Source: JAVBSX01 sp051660685
GTDB taxonomy: Bacteria; Planctomycetota; Planctomycetia; Pirellulales; Thermoguttaceae
Direction: 5' to 3'
Assembly: GCA_051660685.1 (NCBI GenBank)
Contig: JBOFQB010000028.1
Span: 29,143 to 93,142, forward strand
DNA: 64,000 nt
A program made the translations under genes and the position numbers. Below the pieces are notes generated by a model. The model was not told where the DNA came from. It saw only the letters and a list, made by a program, of their open reading frames with translations, and did no database searches. Below, piece after piece: positions 9,076-18,481 of this stretch; within the stretch, counting starts at the first letter, position 1; every line of letters begins with the position of its first letter.

Positions 9076-11571
9076 ATGAACGGACTTTTGGTCAACAGGT
9101 TACTTATTCTCTGGTTTCTCGGGACTACGTTGTGCGCCAATACCCCCCTGTTTGCCCAAACTCGCACGTCCGTTGGAAATATTCCCTTTAGCGTCAACAG
9201 TTCATCGGAAAAATTAAAAAGTCTCCAAAACGCTAAAAAAACGACTGAACCTGAGCTTAAAAAACAGCAACCTGTTGTGTCTCCAAAAAAACAGAATGAG
9301 CCAATTCGGCTTGTTCTTGCCGAACAGAATCCCAATGATGATTCTTGGACGGTACAAGCCGATTATGGTTTTCCTGAACCTGCTCAGTCTGTTCAACCTG
9401 CTCAAAACACCAAGTCGTCTCAATCATCTCAATTATCTCAATTACCTCAGTTATCTCAAAACACTCAATCACTTCAAGATACGGACAGTTTCGAGGAAAG
9501 TTTCGATGTAAAAAATAATGTCGGAAATCCCAGTGATGTGAATTTCAGCAGTTCGGATTTTGACAATTTTGGTTCTTCGGGTCCTAACGGGGCCGATTTT
9601 AATGAGACCGGTTACAATGAATCGGGTTTTGATGAATTTGGTATTGTCCATTCAACCGTTGAGGGAGAAAATTTTGGCGGGACTGTTGTTGAGGACGTTC
9701 AATTCACAGATTCCTCAGAACAAGGCGGGCAAAATGAAGTCCCGTTCGACCCAATCGAGGAATCTTTTGAGTTGGGTTTCGGTCCCGAATCGTCGTTGCC
9801 TGAAAAAACAAACAGTATTCAACCGGGCGGACCCAATCAGCAACGGATTCCCGGGAATCAACCGATGATGTCAAAACAGCCGGTTACTTCTGCTCCAACG
9901 AGTTTGCCAAATGTGCAATCCAATCGAACAGCAACATCTCCGAAAGAACGGAGTACACCGAGAATACGTCCCGACGATCAACGATTACAGTTGGACAGTC
10001 GTCTTGATTTGGACAACATGGAGAAGAGTACGATTTTTCCGACGACAGAGGATCAGGGTTTAGGGATGGACCCTGAATTACAGAAAATCATTGATTCACG
10101 ACCACAAATCGACAAAACAACCGGTCCCCCGAGTCGGGCCCAAATTATTGACCCGACACAAGGTCGCAATACCGGTTCTCGCCCAACCCCCAATCTTCCC
10201 CCGCTTGAATCGGAAACCAATTGGGAATCGCGCGACCGTCAACGTCCCGCCTTACCTCCTTCTCTCCCCTCAACTCAACGAATCCCGCAATCAAGCGTCC
10301 CGCGAGTTCGTTCGCAAGAAGAATGGAAAGAACGTGATTCGGACAAAACGAGGGAAACGGACTCGACAATCGGTTCAAGACCTCAACAAGAGGGACAGAC
10401 ACAAGGGGGGTCAAGTCCGTCGATTGATCGGGAATTGGAATTCAGGCAAGATGCGGGTCGTGAATCGGATTCGGTTGGAAATCAGACCCGACCGGAACCG
10501 CGAAATGACATACAGCCGATTGCTGACTCTTCATTGAATGTTAAAACAAGTGCAACAAGTTGTGCAACAAACTGTTCAGACTCGTGTCAGATCGGTCCCC
10601 CAATCGTTTTTTACGATCAGGATTGCCGAAATCTCGGAATGCCCGGTTTTGCTTGGGACTGGAATCCGTCCGCCCCTCTGTTCAGTCTCGGAACAATGCC
10701 GACTGGAACGGACTTTTTTGGGTATCCTAAAGCGGTTGATTGCGCCGTCCGACCTTACGGTTGGTTGTTTGACAACATGACGCTTTTTGCAGGAGGAACG
10801 AGTTTTGGCAGTCAAGCGGGACCGATTACGGAAGAAAATTTTGGAGTTCAAGAAGGAGTCAATTGGTCGGGAACTTTTGCGCCCCGATTGGGAATTAACG
10901 CCCAATTAGGTGTCAGAGCGGTTCAACGAACTCTTCAGGTTGAACATCCCGTTTTGGGAACTTGGAACAGTTCGGGGAAAGGGCAATCGTTTATTACGGC
11001 CGGTTTGTTTCGTCGCGCACAATGCAATCCCTTTCAATGGGGTCTGGTCTACGATTGGATGAGCGACAATAAATATGAGAAGAACCTTTCACTTGGGCAA
11101 ATCCGTATGGAATTTTCAGGTCGAACCGCTCACGGTTGTACAATCGGTTTTCGAGGAGCATTCAGCCTGAATACCTCAAACCCGTTTGAAGCCGAATCGG
11201 AACAATTCCGCTTACAAGCGGTCGATCAGTTCCTCGGTTTTATTGAGACGCAAGTGTATTGCAATACACTTCTCAGTTTCAATGCCGGTTTGAGCGGAAG
11301 TGGACAAGCGATTTTGAGCGGGAGTATCGAACAGCCGATTAGCGACAAATTTTCGATCAAGACGGACCTTGCGTACATGATTGCAAGCGGAAACGATGTT
11401 GGTCCGGCTCCTGCTTCCTACAAAGATGTCCGACGTGATTCTTGGGGTCTTTCCCTTTCTCTTGTTTTTCATCCACATGGAGGAGCCTATTCCCGGAGTT
11501 GCAATCCGCTTCGCGCACTCTTTGATGTTGCCGACAACACCAGCATGTTCACGACTCCGGTTTATCGATAA
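9076..11571 (+). CDS. Secreted low-complexity protein with C-terminal beta-rich domain
   Basis: I chose the ATG at 9076 because it begins a signal peptide (MNGLLVNRLLILWFLG... ending at a PLFAQ cleavage-like site); the open frame upstream from a TTG at 8980 lacks that logic. The 831-residue product has a long Gln/Ser/Pro-rich middle, including 12-base DNA repeats coding SQLSQLPQLSQ at about 9420-9478, and acidic Phe/Gly motifs (FDEFG). The C-terminal 270 residues alternate aromatic and polar residues with many Gly (FAGGTSFGSQ, GLVYDWMS, FHPHGGAY), which looks like an outer-membrane beta-barrel. It resembles planctomycete-restricted uncharacterised surface proteins as I remember them; function is unknown. 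An N-terminal cluster of four Cys (SCATNCSDSC) precedes the barrel-like part. Confidence 0.7.
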   Translation: MNGLLVNRLLILWFLGTTLCANTPLFAQTRTSVGNIPFSVNSSSEKLKSLQNAKKTTEPELKKQQPVVSPKKQNEPIRLVLAEQNPNDDSWTVQADYGFPEPAQSVQPAQNTKSSQSSQLSQLPQLSQNTQSLQDTDSFEESFDVKNNVGNPSDVNFSSSDFDNFGSSGPNGADFNETGYNESGFDEFGIVHSTVEGENFGGTVVEDVQFTDSSEQGGQNEVPFDPIEESFELGFGPESSLPEKTNSIQPGGPNQQRIPGNQPMMSKQPVTSAPTSLPNVQSNRTATSPKERSTPRIRPDDQRLQLDSRLDLDNMEKSTIFPTTEDQGLGMDPELQKIIDSRPQIDKTTGPPSRAQIIDPTQGRNTGSRPTPNLPPLESETNWESRDRQRPALPPSLPSTQRIPQSSVPRVRSQEEWKERDSDKTRETDSTIGSRPQQEGQTQGGSSPSIDRELEFRQDAGRESDSVGNQTRPEPRNDIQPIADSSLNVKTSATSCATNCSDSCQIGPPIVFYDQDCRNLGMPGFAWDWNPSAPLFSLGTMPTGTDFFGYPKAVDCAVRPYGWLFDNMTLFAGGTSFGSQAGPITEENFGVQEGVNWSGTFAPRLGINAQLGVRAVQRTLQVEHPVLGTWNSSGKGQSFITAGLFRRAQCNPFQWGLVYDWMSDNKYEKNLSLGQIRMEFSGRTAHGCTIGFRGAFSLNTSNPFEAESEQFRLQAVDQFLGFIETQVYCNTLLSFNAGLSGSGQAILSGSIEQPISDKFSIKTDLAYMIASGNDVGPAPASYKDVRRDSWGLSLSLVFHPHGGAYSRSCNPLRALFDVADNTSMFTTPVYR

Positions 11572-11620
11572 ATGAGAAGTTCAGCAGGATCGACCTAATG
11601 TTCAGCCGCGATCCAACAAA

Positions 11621-11780
11621 AGAAGGTAGAAGTTAGGAGGTAGGAGGAAAGAAGAGAAAGACAGGAAGATAACGGCGTCTCGCAAATCAACTGGTTTCCT
11701 CTTCTGTTGGGGGTATCCAAATTTTTATTTGCCTCAATTCTTCATTCTCACCTTCCACCTTCTACCTCCTACCTTCTCTC
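11621..11780. repeat. 160-bp repeat with purine and pyrimidine arms, copy 1
   Basis: A left arm of AGAAGGTAGAAG/TAGGAGG units and a right arm of their complement (CTTCTACCTCCTACCTTCT) enclose a conserved core reading ACAGGAAGATA...GCGTCTCGC. A second copy at 30540-30696 has the same order. The right arm reaches the stop codon of the convergent prepilin peptidase gene. It could fold into a long hairpin. Confidence 0.75.
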
Positions 11781-12993
11781 AAAAAGACAGGCGGATTCTC
11801 TGCCAAATTGCAAGGATGATTCCAAGAGCAACCATGCAAAACAGCAGAATGCTTGGGACGATCCAACCAAGGGAGAAATACGGTTCGGAATAATTCCAAC
11901 ATTGCGGCCAAAAAACAACGACAAAGGCTGTTCCCAAGCAGAGAAAGGGACCGTAAGGGATTTCCCGTTCACCTCGTAATAACAGTCGGGCAAGGGCAAA
12001 GAACAATCCGGCTAAGGGCGCGAGGAAGAAGATCAGCACGCAGGATTGCCAACCTAAAAATGCCCCGATCATTCCCAAAAGGGTCACGTCGCCAAACCCC
12101 ATTGCTTCACGATCAAGGGCCCAACTGCCAATCAGGCGAACGGACCAGATGAGTGTCATTCCGGCGAAGAGACCGATCAGGGCACTGAAAAAGGCGATCC
12201 AAGATGCCGGGTTTTCAACGGATTGACTCCAACGCAGAATAATGAACAGGGTTCCACAACCGGCGAGGACAAGGAGATAGAGGGTTGACCGGAATCGAAT
12301 CAGGTTGCGCCAAAACAGGGCGAGCGCGATTCCGAAAGGGGCGTTATGATACCAGATACGGTTCATAAGAGCGAAACAGGTGAACCAACAGATACTGATT
12401 GCGAGCAGAAGAGTGAGTTTACTCTGTTGCGGTTTGTGTTGTTCTGGAAAGGGTTGGGAACTGGCAATATGCAACGGAATCGGTGTTGAACTGTAAGCAA
12501 GCGGTTCAACGTGCATTTGTTCGCTTGAAACATTTTTGCGAGCAGGAACGGGGACAAGGGCCGTTGCAGGAAGAAGTGATTGGGGGATCAGAACAGCGAG
12601 GGAGAGACCGAGAATCATTCCTGAGATGGTAATGGAGTCGGGGATAAACAAGGTTTTGAAATCAATGAATGAAGCGGTCCAAAGGAGCAGAAACAGAGCG
12701 GCATGAGCGAGGAATCGCCAATGCAAGGTTTCAGCCGATTCCATATTGAGCTGGAGTTGGGAAATTTTTCCGGCGAGCGAGCCGGACCAGAGTACGACTT
12801 CCCAATAAAACAGGGCGGTCAGACAGGTTGGAACTCCCCAGAACATAAGACGGTTTTGGAATGATTTGGGGGTCCAGTTAGAGTCCGGGGCGTAATAGAA
12901 GACGATCCGACGAATGAGGTAAGCGAGCAGGCAACCGATTCCAAAAATCAGCAGTAATCGGACTTCAACAGGATAAGCGAGAATATCAGTCAT
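11779..12993 (-). CDS. Type IV prepilin peptidase (A24 aspartic protease)
   Basis: The 404-residue membrane protein carries both active-site aspartate motifs of the A24 family: SFIDFKTLFIPDS (D111 region) after the fourth hydrophobic segment, and GFGD (299-302) before further helices. It would cleave the leader of type IV pilin-like or type II secretion pseudopilins at the inner membrane. The N-terminal cysteine-rich methylation domain of classical PilD (paired CxxC) is absent, so leader methylation is not expected. A soluble Pro/Gln-rich insert occupies about 140-190. No pilin genes are adjacent. It is divergent from mqnC. Confidence 0.87.
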   Translation of the reverse strand: MTDILAYPVEVRLLLIFGIGCLLAYLIRRIVFYYAPDSNWTPKSFQNRLMFWGVPTCLTALFYWEVVLWSGSLAGKISQLQLNMESAETLHWRFLAHAALFLLLWTASFIDFKTLFIPDSITISGMILGLSLAVLIPQSLLPATALVPVPARKNVSSEQMHVEPLAYSSTPIPLHIASSQPFPEQHKPQQSKLTLLLAISICWFTCFALMNRIWYHNAPFGIALALFWRNLIRFRSTLYLLVLAGCGTLFIILRWSQSVENPASWIAFFSALIGLFAGMTLIWSVRLIGSWALDREAMGFGDVTLLGMIGAFLGWQSCVLIFFLAPLAGLFFALARLLLRGEREIPYGPFLCLGTAFVVVFWPQCWNYSEPYFSLGWIVPSILLFCMVALGIILAIWQRIRLSF

Positions 12994-13174
12994 ATTAAAA
13001 TGTCTCTTTTATTCTAAAGTGTCTTTTTTGAGTTTTAAGTCGAAGAAGAAGGACAACAACCCCAATTCAGGCCGAATTGTCTTTCTTTCAAACCTTGTCA
13101 TTTTACCCTTTTTCTGCTAAAAAACAACCAATCATTGGTCCGCCCAAAAAAACAAGCTCGAAGGAGCGACACAA

Positions 13175-14209
13175 ATGTTATTCCAAGAACGTCTGACCCC
13201 TGAAGAAGCCTTAGAATTACTCCGTTCGGATGATTTAGCCCAACTCGGTTTTGCCGCAAATCAACGTTGTGCCGAGTTGCATCCGGGCAATGAGCGAACC
13301 TATTTTCTCGAACGCAACATCAACTACACCAACGGTTGTATCAGCGGTTGTCAGTTCTGTGCTTTTTGCCGGACTCAAGAGAGTCCTGAACACTATATTC
13401 TCGACCAGAAGACGTTGTTCGGGAAAATTGAAGAAACTGTTGCACTTGGCGGGGACCAGATTCTGTTGCAAGGAGGGTTACACCCGAGTTTGCCTTTTTC
13501 TTGGTATCTGGAAATGCTCCAGGGAATCAAAACCCGGTTTCCCCAAGTCAACATTCACGGTTTTAGTCCAACAGAAATCGTTTTTTTTGCCGACCATTTT
13601 GGAATGAGTCTGACGGACGTTCTTCTGGAGCTTCGCAATGCTGGACTTGGCAGTCTTCCCGGGGGAGGTGCCGAAATCCTTGTTGATCGAATCCGTCAAC
13701 AACTCAGCCCCAAAAAAGCAACAGCAGATCGTTGGATCGAAGTTGCTCGAATCTGGCATAAAATGGGGGGCAAAGGGAGTGCAACGATGATGTTTGGACA
13801 TCTCGAAACACTGGAAGATCGGGTTGAGCATCTCAAACGGATTCGGGCTTTGCAGGATGAAACGGGGGGATTCACCTCGTTTATCTGTTGGACTTTTCAG
13901 CCGGGCAACACGAGACTCTCTCACTTGCCGAAATCAGGTTCTTGGGACTACCTCAAGACACTTGCCGTTTCCCGATTGTTTTTGGACAACATCCCGACGA
14001 TACAGGCGAGCTGGATCACGCAGGGATTACGGATTGGGGGATTGGCCTTACATTTTGGCGCAAACGATCTCGGCAGTGTCATGATTGAAGAAAATGTTGT
14101 TGCAGCAGCGGGAACAGTTTTCCGAACAACAGAGCAGGAACTTCAACAGGTCATTGAATCAGCCGGATTTACGCCCCAACGTCGAGCGGGACAAGGGAAA
14201 GCGAGATAG
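13175..14209 (+). CDS. mqnC: Dehypoxanthine futalosine cyclase (radical SAM, menaquinone)
   Basis: The 344-residue radical SAM protein has the cluster motif CISGCQFC within RNINYTNGCISGCQFCAF, the MqnC/CofH pattern. MqnC-typical blocks follow: ILLQGGLHPSLP, HGFSPTEI, AGLGSLPGGGAEIL, ATMMFGH and QDETGGFTSFICW. MqnC converts dehypoxanthine futalosine to a cyclic product in the futalosine route to menaquinone. Other mqn genes are not nearby, so the pathway is dispersed. The start follows GAAGGAGC with good spacing. Confidence 0.93.
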   Translation: MLFQERLTPEEALELLRSDDLAQLGFAANQRCAELHPGNERTYFLERNINYTNGCISGCQFCAFCRTQESPEHYILDQKTLFGKIEETVALGGDQILLQGGLHPSLPFSWYLEMLQGIKTRFPQVNIHGFSPTEIVFFADHFGMSLTDVLLELRNAGLGSLPGGGAEILVDRIRQQLSPKKATADRWIEVARIWHKMGGKGSATMMFGHLETLEDRVEHLKRIRALQDETGGFTSFICWTFQPGNTRLSHLPKSGSWDYLKTLAVSRLFLDNIPTIQASWITQGLRIGGLALHFGANDLGSVMIEENVVAAAGTVFRTTEQELQQVIESAGFTPQRRAGQGKAR

Positions 14210-14557
14210 ACCTCTATTGGTCAATCAATACTAAACGGTTAGGGTTTGTGCATACTGTGAATTTGGGTTGTCGGCGAAATTGTTGTGGGAAATCTGTTAA
14301 ATTTGTCTTTGCCAAATGATCCCTGTTATGCCAAACAATTCCCTACATTCCGCTAAAAGTCATCTCAATCATTTTTTGTGTGAACACGCCCGAATACAAA
14401 GAGAGATGTGGACGATTCTGTTGAGGAGTCTTGGCGTTTTTTTGCTCTTGACGAAATGTGCCCGATTTCGTAGAAGTCTTTTACGCGGTTTTCCCGATTC
14501 TAAGGTTTCCTTAAAAATGTCCCCGGGGACGAATTTTGAAATCATCCGAGAACGATC
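14210..14557. other. Intergenic, nothing recognised
   Basis: This 348-base spacer between mqnC and the SH3-domain gene contains no convincing ORF, hairpin or member of the repeat families seen elsewhere. Confidence 0.5.
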
Positions 14558-15997
14558 ATGTCCCGATATTTCCTTTTACTCCTGTTTTCCCTCGTTTCAA
14601 CCTCTTGGGCTGGAATTCAGTTTCCTTACCTTGCTGAAATCCTTGAGAATGAAACGTCTGTTTTTTCTGAACCAGCAGATGAAGGATATGAGACCTTGCA
14701 ACTCCAACGAGGGGAGTGTGTCGAGGTACACCAAGTCCGTCCTGACGGTTGGTGTGCAATTCGACCTCCAATCGGCAGTTTTTCTTGGGTAAGCGGTTCC
14801 TATTTGAATGTTGGACAAAGCAATATAGGGATTGTGACGGTTGACAAACTTGCGTCGAGAATTGGCAGTCAAAAAGGTGACATCTGTCGGACGGTTCAGG
14901 TCCAGCTCAAAAAAGGTGAACGATTGGTTCTGCTTGAAAAAGTTGAAACCCCGGAAAATACGTCCAGCCCGATTTGGTACAAAATCGTCCCCCCGTCCGG
15001 CGAATTTCGTTGGATTCGCCAAGAATCCCTGTCCGACCCTGTTCCGCCCAAAATGCCCCTCTCTCAAGGATCACCGTTTTATGAAGGGCAAGGGACAAAC
15101 CTGTCCGAACAGGGAAGAGCGAACCTGTCTGAACGGGAAAGAGGGAACCCTAATGAGGGGCAAAGGACAAAGGGGGCTGCACAACAAACTCGCATGAAAT
15201 CAGCATCTCAATCGGTTGCACAATCGGTCGCGCGACCGGTTCCCCAACCAACTCCGTTGCGACAACCGACCCGGCAAATTCAACCGGTTGGGGTTCAACA
15301 AGTTGCCTTTCAACAGGCATACGAACAGGGGTACGAGGGGTACGAACAGGCAAATGAGGGGGTTGTTCCGCCCGATTATCCTCTTTCGGATGTTGAGATG
15401 AATTTCTATGTGACGTCTCAAACGGCTGTTCAAGCTCCCAACAACATACAAGACCGTTATCAAAGGGCTTTAGCGCAATTGAATCTGGAAGTGCAGACGG
15501 TGATGAATCGTCCGATTGACGACCGAACCTTTGAAATACTCATTCAAAAAGGTGAATCGCTTGTTGGAACAGCACCAAGTGAATTGGACCGGACCCGGGC
15601 AAGTCAATTGGTCAGTGTCCTGCAAAAGACACGAAGTGTTCGTCAACGAAATGCGTTGCGACGACAACGCCCCGATCAGCCGTTTTCAGGACCGCAAATT
15701 TCTGGACCGCAAACTTTTGCGTCGCAATCTTCACCGAACCCGAATTCCGTGCAAAAATCGCCGTTTAAGGCGTCCGGACGACTCGGTTGGTTCAGTCAAC
15801 GACCAGAAGGATACCCCCCCTTTGCCGTTGTGAACGAACAGAACCAGATTGTTGCCTTGATTACTCCTGAAGCGGGCGTTGATTTGCAGTCTTATGTTGA
15901 CAAACAGATTGCGGTTGACGGAAAATCAGGGGTTTATGTTAACGGAAACGAACGAATACCACATGTGAGTGCAACGGGGGTTTATCCTTTACAGTAA
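14558..15997 (+). CDS. Secreted SH3-domain protein with low-complexity centre
   Basis: The 479-residue protein starts with a signal peptide (MSRYFLLLLFSLVSTSWAG). Two bacterial SH3-like repeats follow: about 35-85 (SEPADEGYETLQLQRGE...GSFSWVSGSYL) and about 105-165 (KKGERLVLLEKV...GEFRWIRQESL). The centre is Gln/Pro/Arg-rich (SERERGNPNEGQRT, VARPVPQPTP), then a helical stretch, and the last 70 residues form a compact segment (GRLGWFSQRPEGYPPFAVVNEQ). Periplasmic SH3 domains commonly bind peptidoglycan or wall peptides, but the ligand here is unknown. The STAS gene follows 50 bases later in the same direction. Confidence 0.75.
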   Translation: MSRYFLLLLFSLVSTSWAGIQFPYLAEILENETSVFSEPADEGYETLQLQRGECVEVHQVRPDGWCAIRPPIGSFSWVSGSYLNVGQSNIGIVTVDKLASRIGSQKGDICRTVQVQLKKGERLVLLEKVETPENTSSPIWYKIVPPSGEFRWIRQESLSDPVPPKMPLSQGSPFYEGQGTNLSEQGRANLSERERGNPNEGQRTKGAAQQTRMKSASQSVAQSVARPVPQPTPLRQPTRQIQPVGVQQVAFQQAYEQGYEGYEQANEGVVPPDYPLSDVEMNFYVTSQTAVQAPNNIQDRYQRALAQLNLEVQTVMNRPIDDRTFEILIQKGESLVGTAPSELDRTRASQLVSVLQKTRSVRQRNALRRQRPDQPFSGPQISGPQTFASQSSPNPNSVQKSPFKASGRLGWFSQRPEGYPPFAVVNEQNQIVALITPEAGVDLQSYVDKQIAVDGKSGVYVNGNERIPHVSATGVYPLQ

Positions 15998-16047
15998 TCA
16001 GCTTGTCGAGTTGTGGACTAGAATTTAACGGACGTTGGGAGAGAAAA

Positions 16048-16347
16048 ATGGAAATACGGGATATGACGTTTGCAGACGGGGAACTGACACTCACGCTTTC
16101 TGGTCGGCTTGACAGTCTGAGTGCTCCTTTGTTTGAATCGGACATTTTGCCCCGATTGGAGAAGGTTGATTCGCTCGTTCTCAATCTTTCAGAACTGAGT
16201 TTTGTAGCGAGTGCTGGACTGCGTGTATTACTGACGATCCAGAAAAAGATGAGTGAAAAGCAAGGGCTGCATTTGAAGAACGTCCGTCCTGAAATCATGG
16301 AGGTCTTTGAGATGACCGGTTTCAACACCGTTTTGCACTTCATTTAG
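16048..16347 (+). CDS. STAS-domain anti-sigma factor antagonist
   Basis: The ATG at 16048, preceded by GGGAGAG, gives a 99-residue single STAS domain; an in-frame TTG at 16003 would add 15 unrelated residues and is not preferred. The SpoIIAA-type core is clear: LTLSGRLDSLSAP, VLNLSELSFVASAGLRVLLTIQKK, and the C-terminal helix IMEVFEMTGF. The Ser of ASAGL matches the site phosphorylated by HPK-like anti-sigma kinases in this family. It should act in a partner-switching cascade controlling a sigma factor or a phosphatase. No kinase or sigma gene is adjacent. Confidence 0.88.
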   Translation: MEIRDMTFADGELTLTLSGRLDSLSAPLFESDILPRLEKVDSLVLNLSELSFVASAGLRVLLTIQKKMSEKQGLHLKNVRPEIMEVFEMTGFNTVLHFI

Positions 16348-16373
16348 CAAATCCTCGCCCGCCCTTAACCCGC

Positions 16374-16600
16374 AGGGCTAACGCATAAAAATAAGGATTC
16401 ATCGTTAATTTGGTCAAAATACACGTTTCAGACAAACACAACAGCCGGAAGGGAGCGCAGCGTACTGACGGTTTGTCTCAGTTGTCCCAAAATACGACCG
16501 TCAATACGGTGCTGCGCACCTCCTTTCCGGCTTTTGTTTTTCCTATTTTTTCAACATGTCTTCCTAAATTAACAATATTCTGATGCGTTAGCCCGCCCTT
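16374..16600. repeat. Large palindrome built from a 103-bp dispersed repeat
   Basis: The left arm (16374-16476) is 100/103 identical to 63862-63964. The right arm (about 16493-16597) is its diverged inverse: AGCCGGAAGGGAGCGCAGCG is answered by GGTGCTGCGCACC...TTCCGGCT, and GGGCTAACGCAT by ATGCGTTAGCCC. The whole could form a cruciform of over 200 bp. A further smaller inverted pair (GGAATGAAATCTCA / TGAGATTCC) lies at about 16615-16650. The 380-base spacer contains no gene. Confidence 0.8.
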
Positions 16601-16727
16601 AACCCGGCGCAAGCCGGAATGAAATCTCATTACGCGCGCTCTGAGATTCCAGTCCCGCTTGCGCGGGACTAAGTATCCGATTTGCTAAATTCTTCTTCAA
16701 AAACGCATACCCTTTTCTTGAACCACT

Positions 16728-18173
16728 TTACGGACCGACCGCTTCACGAATCGTCCGGGCAATATCCGTGTTGTCAATATACCGTCCGCGACCCCCGTCA
16801 AATCCCCAAAACTCCCCCGCTTTTTCATCTGTTCCGCGAATCCACTTCTCAAACAAGTTACTTCCCGCCCCTTTTGCCCAAAGTGGAGCTAAAGCGTTCG
16901 TATGTCCCCCCGAACTGTAATGAACGGCCGGAATGGAACCGGCGAGATACGCCCCAACCGGACTACCAAATTTTAACGGTCCCCAAAGTCGTCCCGTCTC
17001 ATGATCGGCAGTCACAATCAATAACGTTTCATCCCAATTGCTGTTCTTCTCAACCCAATCACAAACCGCCTCAATCGCTTTCGTAAAACCTGTATGGTGC
17101 ATGATGCAATCCTCTATCACATTATCATGGTTCGCCCAATCAATTGCTCCCCCTTCGATCATCACAAAGAAACCAGAATCACCTTGATTCAAGACATTTA
17201 GCGCCCCAACGGACATCGTTGAAAGGGTCGGAATCTCACTCAACGCCTCTTTGCCTATTTTCTGCTCAAGACGTTTCGCCGCATAATCATTATCATTCGG
17301 AACACCGTCAACCGGGAGAACGGGATAACGGCAGGTCCGGGCAATACCGACCACTTTTTTCGGCAGTTTGTTTTCTGCATCCCGATTTTGATTGGAATCC
17401 GCCCCACAACCGGTTGCAAGACATTCAAAGTCCTCTTTCGAGTCTATCCAAGTAAAACCATTGTAATCACCTTGTATCAGCTTATTCCAAGTCTCTTCAC
17501 CTCCTACATACTTGAACTCGGCTTTCTCCCGATCAGCAACGGGAGTTCCATTCTCAAAATAAGGGTGTCCTCCCCCCATAATGACATCAAGGGTCGGACC
17601 ACTTACCATTTGGTTGAAAATGTCCGAATACTGTTCCCGCGATTTCACATGAGCTGCAACAGCAGCAGGGGTTGCGTGTGACGCTTGGACCGTTGTAACA
17701 GCCCCGGTTTTCTTTCCCCGTTGTTTGGCATACTCCGCAACCGTTTCAAGCGGTTTCCCCCCCCATTTGTCCGTCGAAATACGTCCATTTAAGGTTTTGG
17801 TTCCCGTATACATCGCAGTTGCAGCAGATGCCGAATCGGTCGTCTTTGCTCCATGAACACTTGCGTCAGCTCCCCCCGCATTTGCCCAAAAAACAGCCGG
17901 ATCATAACCTGAACCGGGATTATCAAGCGTCGATTGCGGCGTCTCCTCTAAAACTTCATACGTCGTAACCCCAAGAGAAACCGGAAAATTTGCCAAATCA
18001 TGGTAAACCTGTTTTCCGTCCGGTCCCAATCGCCAAAAAGTTCCCGCCAAATCCGCATTGAACCCCATTCCATCTCCAATCATCAGAATGACGTTTTTCG
18101 GCTGATGTTCGGCAAAAAGCGAGGTTGCGTAAAGAAGCAGGAACACGACAAAGAGAGTGCATGTTTTTTTCAT
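16728..18173 (-). CDS. Alkaline phosphatase
   Basis: The 481-residue exported enzyme has a signal peptide (MKKTCTLFVVFLLLYATSLFA). The alkaline phosphatase superfamily signature follows: IGDGMG with metal ligand Asp34, TTDSASAATAMYTG with nucleophile Ser114, VQASHATPAA, and ADHETGRL near the C terminus. It should hydrolyse phosphomonoesters in the periplasm with zinc/magnesium. It stands as a single gene, and no Pho box was identified. The end of the gene lies beside the 16374 palindrome. Confidence 0.93.
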   Translation of the reverse strand: MKKTCTLFVVFLLLYATSLFAEHQPKNVILMIGDGMGFNADLAGTFWRLGPDGKQVYHDLANFPVSLGVTTYEVLEETPQSTLDNPGSGYDPAVFWANAGGADASVHGAKTTDSASAATAMYTGTKTLNGRISTDKWGGKPLETVAEYAKQRGKKTGAVTTVQASHATPAAVAAHVKSREQYSDIFNQMVSGPTLDVIMGGGHPYFENGTPVADREKAEFKYVGGEETWNKLIQGDYNGFTWIDSKEDFECLATGCGADSNQNRDAENKLPKKVVGIARTCRYPVLPVDGVPNDNDYAAKRLEQKIGKEALSEIPTLSTMSVGALNVLNQGDSGFFVMIEGGAIDWANHDNVIEDCIMHHTGFTKAIEAVCDWVEKNSNWDETLLIVTADHETGRLWGPLKFGSPVGAYLAGSIPAVHYSSGGHTNALAPLWAKGAGSNLFEKWIRGTDEKAGEFWGFDGGRGRYIDNTDIARTIREAVGP

Positions 18174-18277
18174 AGGATTCAGGCGGAAAAAGGGGTTTAT
18201 ATGAGCCGGTTCGATGTTGCGTAGGGACGGAACGACAAAAGGACTCTGTAAATTTGGTACAAAATTTTACTGTTTCC

Positions 18278-18401
18278 AAACGGTTAGAAAGGGTTTGTTT
18301 TCCGATTGGAACGCGGGCATCCTGCCCGCATTTTTTTCCTAATGCAGGCAAGATGCCTGCGTTCCGACAAAATGTCCATTTTGTACCCGTTTTGGGTCTA
18401 T
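18278..18401. repeat. 125-bp hairpin repeat, copy 1
   Basis: This unit begins AAACGGTTAGAAAGGG, contains the hairpin GGAACGCGGGCATCCTGCCC / GGCAAGATGCCTGCGTTCC, and ends CCCGTTTTGGGTCTAT. It is almost identical to 57950-58077. It lies in the 308-base spacer between the isomerase-like gene and the alkaline phosphatase gene; no coding content was seen there. Confidence 0.8.
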
Positions 18402-18481
18402 CTCCAAACGGCTCAATGCACCTTCTGTTCTCAATAATCATTGAACCGCATTAAGGTTGGAATATGGAGTCGAACGGGCGT

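Noticed and set aside
14316..14792. 158-codon open frame overlapping the start of the SH3-domain gene
   Set aside because: It overlaps a signal-peptide gene in another frame, has no ribosome site and a composition without domain pattern.
16682..17086. 134-codon frame opposite alkaline phosphatase
   Set aside because: It is an antisense shadow of a well-supported gene.
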